From: a virus
Strand: one strand, 5' to 3'
Virus record (IMG/VR): IMGVR_UViG_3300043119_000365
Location: 1-29,178 of that record
DNA: 29,178 nucleotides
The notes beneath the pieces were generated by a model. It did no database searches, was not told the origin of the DNA, and worked only from the letters and a program-made list of their open reading frames with translations. Position numbers and translations under genes: made by a program. Below are positions 1 to 8,597 of this stretch, one piece after another. Within the stretch, counting starts at the first letter, position 1; each line of letters opens with the position of its first letter.

Positions 1-285
1 GTTTTAAGATTCCCTCCTTCGCAATACAATGATATGAGTTTTAGAGAGGTTGTTATGGCTATGCAAGGTTATAACAATTTCTTTGAACAACAGGAGCAAA
101 CAGAATGGGAACGAATTAGATGGCAGACAACACTTTTATTAAATGTTCATACGGCAAAAGGTAAGAGTTTAAAGCCAAAAGATTTAATTGAATTCCCGTG
201 GGAAAATCCTACTAAAAAAGAAACTAAAAGAAGTTTGACAAATACTGACAAATCAATATTTGACAAATGGGATAAAGAAGCATAA
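1..285 (+). CDS. tail assembly chaperone-like protein, C-terminal part (5' end outside window)
   Basis: The reading frame is open from base 1, so the gene or its frameshifted upstream part begins outside the window. The ATG at 34 is inside the frame and probably not the true start. The visible 94 residues are hydrophilic, with an FREVVMAMQGYNNFF segment, a Trp-rich stretch (TEWERIRWQTT) and a short conserved end (KSLKPKDLIEFPW). Position directly before the tape measure gene is where siphophages encode the G/GT or gp13/14 tail assembly chaperones, and the composition fits the second (T-like) part. A TAA lies in the adjacent frame at 5-7, as expected if a shorter upstream product ends there and this frame is reached by frameshift; that is inference. 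It overlaps the next start by one base (TAATG). Confidence 0.6.
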   Translation, partial: VLRFPPSQYNDMSFREVVMAMQGYNNFFEQQEQTEWERIRWQTTLLLNVHTAKGKSLKPKDLIEFPWENPTKKETKRSLTNTDKSIFDKWDKEA

Positions 286-2348
286 TGGCAATAGGTAAAC
301 TACTTTTAAAGCTGGGTATTGATACCACTAATCTCGATAAAGAGTTAGGTAAGGTAGAAAAATCTATGACTAGGTTTGGACAAAATATGTCTAATCTTGG
401 TTCAACTTTAACCCAGTCATTAACTCTACCTATTATTGGTGTTGGTGCTGCAGCTTTAAAATCTTTTGCAGATATGGAGAAACTGCAAAACGGTTTAATT
501 GCCATTATGGGTAGTAGTGAAGGGGCTGCCATTGAATTAGAAAAATTACGAAAGGTTGCTGAAAATCCTGGTCTTGCTTTACCAGAGGTAGTTAAGGCTT
601 CGGCATCATTACAAAGTGTAGGAATGAGTGCCGACGCTGCTCGCGAAACCATAACACAATTTGGCAATGCTGTAGCAAGGGCAGGAGGTGGCGCAGAACA
701 ATTTGATGGTGTAGTTTTAGCCTTATCACAAATAAGTGCCGTTGGAAAAGTTACTCAGGAAGATCTTAATCAGATTAAAGAAAGACTTCCAGAGTTTGCA
801 AGGGTAATGAAGGAGGAATTTGGCGTAGTTACTGCCGAAGGAATCAGAGAGCTAGGAATAAGTAGTGAAGAATTTATACAAAGGTCTGTAGGTGCTTTAA
901 GTAATTTAGAACGAGCCAATGGAGGATTAGGTAATGCTTTTGATAATTTAAAAGATAACGTTACAAATAGTCTTGCAGAACTTGGAAAAGCAATTAATAA
1001 TAGTTTAAATTTAGAGGCAGTATTTACGGCTTTATCTGAAAAAATAAACTATTTAGTAGAGGGTTTTAAAGGTCTTAATCCTGCCACTCAGGAATTTATT
1101 GTTAAAACTGCTTTAATTGTAGCTGCTATTGGGCCCGCAATATTTATAGTAGGTAAATTAATTACGACATTTGGGGCACTTGCTGGAACTATACGATTAA
1201 TTAGAACTACTATTATTTTAATGAGCACTGCTATATCTTCGGCTTTTGCATCTATTCTCGCTAATCCTACTATTCTTGCGGTTGTGGCTGCCATAGCTGC
1301 CGTTGGTGCCATTGCTTTATACGTTTACGATAACTGGAAGGCATTTAGCGATAACTTTAAAAACATTTGGATAAATATTAAAAACTCCGTAATGCAAGGA
1401 GTAACCTTTGTGTTAGGCAAATTAGATAGTTTACAAAAGGCTTTAGGTTTAGATTTATTTGATTTATCTGGTATGACAAAGTACCAGGAAGAACAAAGGA
1501 TAGTTGCATCGGAATTTAAAAGTATAGGCGAAACTGTTGATAGTCTTAAAGGTAAATTTAAAAGTTTATTTGTAGCTACTTCAAAATCAGGAGGCAAAGG
1601 AGGCGCCGTTGTTTCTGAAGATATAATAGAGCCAACAACCACAACGACAGGCGGAGGCATAGGAGGTGGTGCAAGTCCTGTAACTGCAATAACGGCTCAA
1701 TCTACAGGCATAACAAATATGTTACCCACCTTAGATTTATTGGCTATAAAATTAGATACAGCATCTGCAAGTAATCAAAGATTAAAAGAAACAAACGAAG
1801 AAGTAAAAAATTCATTCGTAAACACTGAAGCTCAAATGATGAGTTTTGGAAACACAATGACAAGCGCATTAATTGCAGCTACTGATGCTTTTGCTAATTT
1901 AGCGGTGCAAGGTGAAACCGATATGAAAAAGTTAGGTAGCGCAGCTATGCAAGCCGCTAGAATGATTATTAGCGCATATATAAAAGAAGGTGTAGCGGGT
2001 ATTATAAAAGGTATATTAGGCGGCCCGTTGGGTAAAACTTTAGGGCCTGGTGCTTTAGCCGTAGCGGGTTCGGCTGGTGCAGGTGCGGCTGTATTATTTA
2101 ATACCATGCTTAATAAAGTAGCTCCTCCAAAACTTGCTCAAGGTGGATTAGCATACGGGCCTACAATGGCAACCGTAGGAGATAATAGAAACGCGCGAGT
2201 TGACCCGGAAGTAATTGCACCTTTATCTAAACTAAAGGGAATGTTAGACGGTGGCGGATCACCTTATATATTAACCACCAGAGTAGCAGGAAGTGATTTA
2301 TTGGTAATCATGGAAAAGGCTAGAAACATAAACTCAAGAATAAGATAA
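285..2348 (+). CDS. tail tape measure protein
   Basis: This 687-residue protein sets tail length in siphophages and is assembled inside the tail tube with the chaperones encoded just upstream. The N-terminal third has the tape-measure domain pattern: an amphipathic start with SLTLPIIGVGAAALKSFADM, then the block LPEVVKASASLQSVGMSADAARE followed by GKVTQEDLNQIKERLPEF, as in TMP_3-type proteins. Long hydrophobic segments follow at about residues 270-350 and 560-610, with a Gly/Thr-rich linker near 445-465. The C-terminus carries the GLAYGPTMATVGD motif common at tape measure ends. The protein is short for a tape measure, which implies a short tail of about 0.1 micrometre by the usual 1.5 angstrom per residue rule. 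The start is set by TAATG coupling to the gene before it. Confidence 0.9.
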   Translation: MAIGKLLLKLGIDTTNLDKELGKVEKSMTRFGQNMSNLGSTLTQSLTLPIIGVGAAALKSFADMEKLQNGLIAIMGSSEGAAIELEKLRKVAENPGLALPEVVKASASLQSVGMSADAARETITQFGNAVARAGGGAEQFDGVVLALSQISAVGKVTQEDLNQIKERLPEFARVMKEEFGVVTAEGIRELGISSEEFIQRSVGALSNLERANGGLGNAFDNLKDNVTNSLAELGKAINNSLNLEAVFTALSEKINYLVEGFKGLNPATQEFIVKTALIVAAIGPAIFIVGKLITTFGALAGTIRLIRTTIILMSTAISSAFASILANPTILAVVAAIAAVGAIALYVYDNWKAFSDNFKNIWINIKNSVMQGVTFVLGKLDSLQKALGLDLFDLSGMTKYQEEQRIVASEFKSIGETVDSLKGKFKSLFVATSKSGGKGGAVVSEDIIEPTTTTTGGGIGGGASPVTAITAQSTGITNMLPTLDLLAIKLDTASASNQRLKETNEEVKNSFVNTEAQMMSFGNTMTSALIAATDAFANLAVQGETDMKKLGSAAMQAARMIISAYIKEGVAGIIKGILGGPLGKTLGPGALAVAGSAGAGAAVLFNTMLNKVAPPKLAQGGLAYGPTMATVGDNRNARVDPEVIAPLSKLKGMLDGGGSPYILTTRVAGSDLLVIMEKARNINSRIR

Positions 2349-4594
2349 TGGCTGCAAGATACACATCTACATTTTATTCAGAGAAAGGGCGTAAATATTA
2401 TTTAGTAATAGATGACAGTACCTTTTCGGGAATGACTTATGACGTGGATGTTACAGGAGCGCAAATAGAATGGCAAGCGGATGTTGAAAACGGTTTAGAA
2501 AGATACGCTCCTATTATTGGGAGTAATTTTAAGTTCACTATAATCATTGACACAGAACAAAAACAACAATTATTAACGGATTTTTTAACGGCACCAGAGG
2601 GTAGATTTACTATTCAATTAACTGCCTACGACACATCTAACGCAGCTAACTTTTATTGGTATGGCTACATTCTTGCTGATTTAATTGAATTTGACGACGT
2701 TCCATTAGGAATGGGATATAATTACACGATAAATGCTATTGATGGCATAGGGTGGCTAAAAGGCATTGATTATAAACCCGATGGTAGTGATATTTATCAG
2801 GGTGACGATACCATAATTAATCATGTAAATAATTGTCTGCAAAAACTTACATACGTTCAATCAATATATGGCACATCTATAGGGGTGTTGGCTAGTGCTT
2901 TTCAGTGGCATGAAGATAGTTGGACTTATTCGACTTCTATTGACCCACTCCTTAGAATGAGGGTAAATCATAAAGTTTTTTACACGATAGATAGCAAGGG
3001 TAATTATACTTACATGAAGTGCTATGATGTTTTAAAAAGAATGATGGTACCATTAGGCTTAAGATTCTTTTTTTCAGATAGGAAATTCTATATGGTTCAG
3101 CCAAATACCTATTTAGATTCAGCCGTTACAATCAATATTTATTACCTAACTTCTACTTTATTACAACAAAGTAGTTTTCAATCAACTATTGAAAATGATA
3201 ACTATTCCGAAACAAATAAAATGCTTCGTTTTAGCGGTGGTAAATGGGGGTATTATGGACATATAAAGGATTTAGATATTGAATATGAACACATTGCATC
3301 GGTAAATTTATTGTCAGGTAAAATATTTAATAACCTAAACACAGAATTTTTTAACTCAAAGGATTTAGATTATAATAATGATGAAGCTACTATAACATTT
3401 ACTTCGGTAATGAAATATAGGGATAGTCAGGTAGGTTCTAGTACTATTGCAGAACATATAGTTGAAGGTTCTTTTGTTATTGAACTAAGACCTATCGTGG
3501 TGCCATTAATAGATTTTTTAACTGCTAATCGTTCACCTGAAATTACCACATGGACATTAGGCAGCGGATGGACTTTTTCCGATGGTGGCGGAGCTGCTTT
3601 AGGTCATGCAAAAGCAACTAACGCTACAGGTGATTTAGTTTATACAAATTTTACTCCTACTAATGGAGCTACTTATTATGTATCTTTTGGTATTGAGGTT
3701 ACAAATGGAACGCTTGTTTTAAAAATGGGTGGCGATACTTTTAGTATTACAACCACAGGAGAATATTATGAAAGAATAGTTTGTATTTCAACGCAACAAT
3801 TAACTTTTGACCCTAGTGGCACATTTAACGGTAAAATTAATTACGTTAAAATTAATCATGTAAAATATTGGCTAAAAAGGGATATAACTTATAATGGATT
3901 TCAGCACACTTTTTCTGCTCAAAGTTGGGAGCAAACATTTAGTTATTATAAATTTGTTATTCCTGGTGGAGCGACTACCTTACCTGCAGCAGGTGGAACA
4001 GTTGATAACATTATTGTAAATTGGACAACACCAACCATGCCAGAAAGTGGGGACGTTGGCGTAAGATTTTTATTGAGTAGGATTCAAACGGCAACGGGAA
4101 CGGATTTACTTACAAGCTATTTAAAATTTTACGAGTTGGGAAATTTGTTTATGGAACATTTAGCGGCTGGGAATTTAGACGGGCAAAATGACGTGGTAGT
4201 TTATGGCTCATTTAATAACGACACAAGTAGCATAAGTGTTAAAAAACGAGTGTTCATTGGTGACGGCCCATCATTAGGCAGTCCAGGTGCAATAAGAGTA
4301 AAAAACGATAGTAACACATGGCAAATAACTGACGGGACTGGATGGCGTGTTAAAAATATTGGAAGTGGGAAAAACATTAATCAATTATTGGTTAATGAAA
4401 TTATTAAAGGTCAGCTATTTCCAGTAAGAAAGATGTTAAGTATGTCATTTCAAATATTGGATAATAATAACCCATGGTATCCTCATGTAGCCATTGAAAA
4501 TAATGATGTTAAATTCATCATGGAAACGGCTACTATGGAATTGAAAAGCGATATAGTGCAAGGTACATTTATTGAAATTATAGACCAGTCATAA
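2348..4594 (+). CDS. large tail/baseplate protein (tail hub-like)
   Basis: This 748-residue protein lies directly after the tape measure, where distal tail and tail-hub (Dit/Tal) proteins are encoded. The first ~150 residues (FTIIIDTEQKQQLLTDFL, then FYWYGYILADLIEFDDVPLG) resemble the N-terminal tail-tip domain found in many Bacteroidota siphophages. The middle continues as a beta-rich body with DVLKRMMVPLGLRFFFSDRK at about 225-245. Residues about 395-510 look like a separate beta-sandwich, carbohydrate-binding-like insert (WTLGSGWTFSDGGGAALGHA, then TNGATYYVSF). The rest is a beta-rich C-terminal body. It probably forms the tail tip that meets the cell surface. The hub role is inferred from gene order; no peptidase motif was seen. 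Confidence 0.7.
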   Translation: MAARYTSTFYSEKGRKYYLVIDDSTFSGMTYDVDVTGAQIEWQADVENGLERYAPIIGSNFKFTIIIDTEQKQQLLTDFLTAPEGRFTIQLTAYDTSNAANFYWYGYILADLIEFDDVPLGMGYNYTINAIDGIGWLKGIDYKPDGSDIYQGDDTIINHVNNCLQKLTYVQSIYGTSIGVLASAFQWHEDSWTYSTSIDPLLRMRVNHKVFYTIDSKGNYTYMKCYDVLKRMMVPLGLRFFFSDRKFYMVQPNTYLDSAVTINIYYLTSTLLQQSSFQSTIENDNYSETNKMLRFSGGKWGYYGHIKDLDIEYEHIASVNLLSGKIFNNLNTEFFNSKDLDYNNDEATITFTSVMKYRDSQVGSSTIAEHIVEGSFVIELRPIVVPLIDFLTANRSPEITTWTLGSGWTFSDGGGAALGHAKATNATGDLVYTNFTPTNGATYYVSFGIEVTNGTLVLKMGGDTFSITTTGEYYERIVCISTQQLTFDPSGTFNGKINYVKINHVKYWLKRDITYNGFQHTFSAQSWEQTFSYYKFVIPGGATTLPAAGGTVDNIIVNWTTPTMPESGDVGVRFLLSRIQTATGTDLLTSYLKFYELGNLFMEHLAAGNLDGQNDVVVYGSFNNDTSSISVKKRVFIGDGPSLGSPGAIRVKNDSNTWQITDGTGWRVKNIGSGKNINQLLVNEIIKGQLFPVRKMLSMSFQILDNNNPWYPHVAIENNDVKFIMETATMELKSDIVQGTFIEIIDQS

Positions 4595-4959
4595 TGCCAT
4601 ACACGGAAAAGACAGTATTATTTAGAGGATTAGATTTTGATTCAGGAAGAACGCCAAATCATTCTGCTGGAGGTGTAGCTGGAACAGGATCGACAACGCC
4701 AACAAATAGCACGCCAAATACACAAAATAGTAGTGTTACAAAAGTGTTTAAAGAATCCTTTTTAAATAGCTATACAGCCATTTTAACCGTTACAAAAAAT
4801 GCAGGCGTATTACCTTCAAATTTAGAGCAACTTTTAATTTTCCAAAATGGTCAGGAATTAATTAGTAGTCAATTCTCCGTTGCTGGGTCAGTTATAACAA
4901 TAGATTCATCTACTCATTACGATGGTTCTAATTATGTCATATTTTTTATAATTGTATAA
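4594..4959 (+). CDS. small tail-tip or fibre-associated protein
   Basis: This 121-residue protein has a low-complexity Thr/Asn/Ser linker (residues about 25-48) followed by a beta domain. The beta domain carries LLIFQNGQELISSQFSV and then TIDSSTHYDGSNYVIFFIIV at the very end. That domain has two close relatives in the next gene, each with a central [RQ]NGQ turn and a final Y.V-or-Y.L strand. The protein is therefore likely a minor tail-tip component or adaptor that shares a fold with the fibre. It is coupled by TAATG to both neighbours. I do not recognise a named family. Confidence 0.6.
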   Translation: MPYTEKTVLFRGLDFDSGRTPNHSAGGVAGTGSTTPTNSTPNTQNSSVTKVFKESFLNSYTAILTVTKNAGVLPSNLEQLLIFQNGQELISSQFSVAGSVITIDSSTHYDGSNYVIFFIIV

Positions 4960-7900
4960 TGGAAGAAATTAAGGCACCAAAAAAAGAAAGAAAGTTTTTA
5001 AAAGCCATTGGAAATATTGGTAAAGTTTTAGCGGAGGAATTAGTTATGGGAATAGCAAGAAAGTTTATAGGCAAAGTAGTTGACAAAGTAAAATTTCCAA
5101 AGAAAAGAGAAACGCTATCTTTATTACTTTTGATTTCGTGTAGTATTGCTTTTGCTCAATTCCCATCTACAGGCAACAAACAAAGATTAGGATTCCAGAC
5201 GACCGCGGACGGTCTCGTATGGCGCGGTTCAATTTCCGACACAGCAAGCATTCAACCCGTATCAAACCAAAACGCATGGGTTATTCTTGACACCGTTAAC
5301 TTAAAAATATACTCCTTTGATTTTACTTCCAACATTTGGAATCAAGTAGGCGGAGGTGCTTTTGCACAACCTATTGACTCATTATTTTTTAATGTCAATG
5401 TTCCAACGAATAATGTCGATACTGCAAAAATGAGATGGGATTCCGATTTAGCTACAGTGGTGCTTGGATTAAATGACAATGTACCAAATGAAATAGGTTT
5501 TAAAAACTTTTGGCTCGTTAAAAATCAAACAGGCTTAACCATTACAAAAGGAAGTCTTGTATATGCTAATGGCACGGTGGGAGCAAGTGGCAGAATAACA
5601 GTTGCAAAGTTTATAGCTAACGGTTCAATAGATGCAAAATATTTATTAGGAATAACGGCACATGATTTAACGGACGGTGAAGATGGCTACGTTATTTCAT
5701 TTGGCAAAATAAGACAAGTCAACACTGATACCTTTGCGGCTGGAACTATCCTTTATCCTTCGCCAACTACTGCTGGCGTTTGGACAGATATTGAACCCAT
5801 TGCGCCAAATCTTGATATGCCAATAGGATTTTGCATTAATTCTCATGTAAATAATGGTACTATTGCCATTCGTGTAGCATCGGGTTATAAATTAAGTGAG
5901 CTTCATGATTTGGCTATTTCTTCGCCTGTTACAAATGCTTCTTTATATTATTCAGGTGGATTATGGATAGATACAACTGCCACGCTTTTAGTTAGCGATA
6001 CGGCTTCCATGTTAGCCAACTATGCAACCAAAGCCTACGCAGATACAAGTGGAAGATTTTACGCAAGGCAGGATTTTACAAATGTTTCTTCCTCAACTTT
6101 GACTTGGACGCAAAGCGACACATTAGTAGTCGGTGGCGTAAATGTGGTGCAAGTTTACAGGAATGGACAAATTTTATTACCAACCCAGTACACGATACCA
6201 ACCAATGCTTCGGTTGTTATCGGTGCAACGGCTTATAAAGTAGGTGAAAATTATACAGTAATTTTTCCTCGTGGTGGCGGTGGTGGTGGAAGTGGCAGCG
6301 GATCACTTACCTCAATTTCTGGAGGTACAGGAATAATAGTTAATCCAAATCCAATCACAACTACGGGTACGGTGTCGGCTGATTTATCAATCTTAATGGA
6401 GTTGACTGATACTACTTTATTGAACCTTACTACAAGATTTGCCACTAAGCAAAAAAATATCACATTAACTACAACGGGCACCAGTGGAGCTTCTACATTA
6501 ATAGGTGATACTTTAAACATACCTCAATATAGTGGTGGAGGTGGAGGAAGTGGCACTGTTACAAGCGTAGGTAGTGGTTATGGTATATTAGGCGGCCCAA
6601 TAACAACTACAGGCACACTACGAGTAGATAGCTCTACTGTTTACGATTTTGTGAGAGATAGCATTGTGGCAGTAGAAATAGGTGGTGATACAATAAAAAT
6701 AATTAAACAGGAATATACACCTGCAACAAGTGACACTTTAACCTTTACTATCCTTCCTAAATTTCCTATTCAACTAAGGCAGTTTATTTTACTTTTCCGA
6801 AATGGGCAGTTATTACTTAATGACCAATTTACCGTAATTGATACAAATAAAGTTAAGATAGCAGCCACATCTTATAAGGTAGGCGAAAATTACACTTTAG
6901 TCACAGTAAGTGGTATTGGTTCTGTTTCGTCCGCACAATCAAATCCAATTTACCCAGAGGCAGGTATTGCCCTATCAACAGGCACAACATGGACAACCTC
7001 AATCACAAATAATTCAAGTAATTGGAATACCGCATTTACGGATAGGCTAAAATGGGATGGAGGTAGTACAGGGCTTGTAGCATCCACAGGAAGGACAAGT
7101 TTAGGAGGTACAACTATAGGACAATCAATGTTTACTTTGACTAATCCTTCTGCAATAACTTTTCCTCGATTTAACGCTGATAATACTGTTTCGGCTTTAT
7201 CTGCTACTGACTTTCGTACAGCCATAGGAGCAGGAGTAGGAAGTGGTAATGGTACTGTAACAAGTGTAACGGTTTCCGCAACAAGTGGAAATCCTTTATC
7301 TATTTCAAATACAACTACCACTCCAGTAATTGAATTATTAAGTGCAACAAGTGGAAGAAATGGATATTTAACATCAACAGATTGGAACACTTTTAATAAT
7401 AAAGGCAGCGGAAATATTTCAGGAAATGGTTCAAATTTATATTTTCCAATTTTTACAAGTAGTTCATATATTAGTCAATCATTATTAAGATGGGATGGTA
7501 GCACCATACCAAATGCCAAATTAATTAGCGATTATAATATTAATGAATTTAATGGTACTTTATTAGCTACAGGAGCAACAACATTATCAAGTCTTATAGG
7601 CACAGGTACAAGAATGGTGGTTGCAAGTGAAACAGGATTATTATCTACACAAACAATAGGTACATCTGTTACTTCATTTAGTGCAGGAACAACAGGATTT
7701 ACGCCAAATACGGCATCAACTGGAGTAGTTACTTTAGCCGGAACATTAGCCTTAACAAATGGTGGCACAGGTGGAACAAGCGCATCTACCGCAAGAACTG
7801 GATTAGGAGCAACCGTAAGAGGTGCTAATGTTTTCACCTTACCAGACATCGACCAAGTTTCCTTTATAAGATATAATGCAAATAACACTGTTAGTCAAAG

Positions 7901-8579
7901 GACTGCTGAGGGAATAAGAATTGATTTAGGTGGTACAACAATAGGACAAAGTATGTTTATGCTTACCAATCCTTCGGCTATAACTTTTCCGAGGTTTAAC
8001 GCGGACAACACGGTAAGTGCTTTGGATGCTGCAAGTTTTAGAACGGCTATTGGTGTAGGCGCGGGAGGCGTTACAAGTGTTACAGCTTCTACTCCTCTTT
8101 CATCTTCGGGAGGTGCTACGCCTAATATTACGATAACGGATGCAGGCACTGGAGCATCGGGTGTAGTAAATACAACTACTCAAAGTTTTGCAGGAAATAA
8201 AACATTTACGGGCACATTAAATGTTTCTTCAACTGGAACATTTGGAGGTAGAGTAAACACACCATGGTTAGAAAGACAATACACATCTTCTACAAGTTCG
8301 TCTTTTACAGTTAGTGTAAATACTACATGGTTAGATATAAATACAAATGTACTTACAACTTTAACCCTTCCTAATGCAGCTACTTATCCGGGCAAAGAAT
8401 TACATATTAGACAAACTGGCACAGGTCAAGTTCAATCTTTAAATTCTAATGTTATACCATTTACTTCTCCTCCTACTGGTAGTGCAGGTACAGCAATTTT
8501 TAATCCAACAAATAATAAAGCCGTTACCCTTGTAAGTGATGGGGCAAATTGGATAATCATGCAAAGAAGTACCAATTAA
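4959..8579 (+). CDS. long tail fibre / receptor-binding protein with internal signal-like segment
   Basis: This 1206-residue fibre-like protein starts with about 51 basic, amphipathic residues. A hydrophobic segment at 53-66 then ends in IAFAQ and reads like a Sec signal, with LISC at 58-61 also fitting a lipobox. After it comes an N-terminal module (LGFQTTADGLVWRG) shared with the next gene. Two copies of a small beta domain with an NGQ turn lie at about 374-436 and 584-649, joined by Gly-rich linkers. Three repeats of about 45 residues (RTSLGGTTIGQSMFTL / FNADNTVSAL type) begin near 710, 944 and 985, and the fibre motif STDWNTFNNK occurs once. These features fit a trimeric beta-structured fibre that recognises the host. 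The start at 4959 is supported by TAATG coupling; an in-frame ATG at 5046 is the alternative. Confidence 0.8.
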   Translation: MEEIKAPKKERKFLKAIGNIGKVLAEELVMGIARKFIGKVVDKVKFPKKRETLSLLLLISCSIAFAQFPSTGNKQRLGFQTTADGLVWRGSISDTASIQPVSNQNAWVILDTVNLKIYSFDFTSNIWNQVGGGAFAQPIDSLFFNVNVPTNNVDTAKMRWDSDLATVVLGLNDNVPNEIGFKNFWLVKNQTGLTITKGSLVYANGTVGASGRITVAKFIANGSIDAKYLLGITAHDLTDGEDGYVISFGKIRQVNTDTFAAGTILYPSPTTAGVWTDIEPIAPNLDMPIGFCINSHVNNGTIAIRVASGYKLSELHDLAISSPVTNASLYYSGGLWIDTTATLLVSDTASMLANYATKAYADTSGRFYARQDFTNVSSSTLTWTQSDTLVVGGVNVVQVYRNGQILLPTQYTIPTNASVVIGATAYKVGENYTVIFPRGGGGGGSGSGSLTSISGGTGIIVNPNPITTTGTVSADLSILMELTDTTLLNLTTRFATKQKNITLTTTGTSGASTLIGDTLNIPQYSGGGGGSGTVTSVGSGYGILGGPITTTGTLRVDSSTVYDFVRDSIVAVEIGGDTIKIIKQEYTPATSDTLTFTILPKFPIQLRQFILLFRNGQLLLNDQFTVIDTNKVKIAATSYKVGENYTLVTVSGIGSVSSAQSNPIYPEAGIALSTGTTWTTSITNNSSNWNTAFTDRLKWDGGSTGLVASTGRTSLGGTTIGQSMFTLTNPSAITFPRFNADNTVSALSATDFRTAIGAGVGSGNGTVTSVTVSATSGNPLSISNTTTTPVIELLSATSGRNGYLTSTDWNTFNNKGSGNISGNGSNLYFPIFTSSSYISQSLLRWDGSTIPNAKLISDYNINEFNGTLLATGATTLSSLIGTGTRMVVASETGLLSTQTIGTSVTSFSAGTTGFTPNTASTGVVTLAGTLALTNGGTGGTSASTARTGLGATVRGANVFTLPDIDQVSFIRYNANNTVSQRTAEGIRIDLGGTTIGQSMFMLTNPSAITFPRFNADNTVSALDAASFRTAIGVGAGGVTSVTASTPLSSSGGATPNITITDAGTGASGVVNTTTQSFAGNKTFTGTLNVSSTGTFGGRVNTPWLERQYTSSTSSSFTVSVNTTWLDINTNVLTTLTLPNAATYPGKELHIRQTGTGQVQSLNSNVIPFTSPPTGSAGTAIFNPTNNKAVTLVSDGANWIIMQRSTN

Positions 8580-8597
8580 TAATTAAAAAACAAAAAC

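Noticed and set aside
1088-2107. Minus-strand open frames inside the tape measure gene
   Set aside because: They mirror hydrophobic and Ala-rich codons of the sense gene; no plausible product.
7087-8070. Regular repeats that could suggest a CRISPR array or minisatellite
   Set aside because: The repeats are in-frame, diverged and encode fibre modules; no short identical repeats with even spacers.
6251-8149. Several long minus-strand open frames within the fibre gene
   Set aside because: They mirror Thr/Ser/Gly-rich fibre codons, are Val/Pro/Leu-rich in a low-complexity way and have no spacing or coupling of their own.
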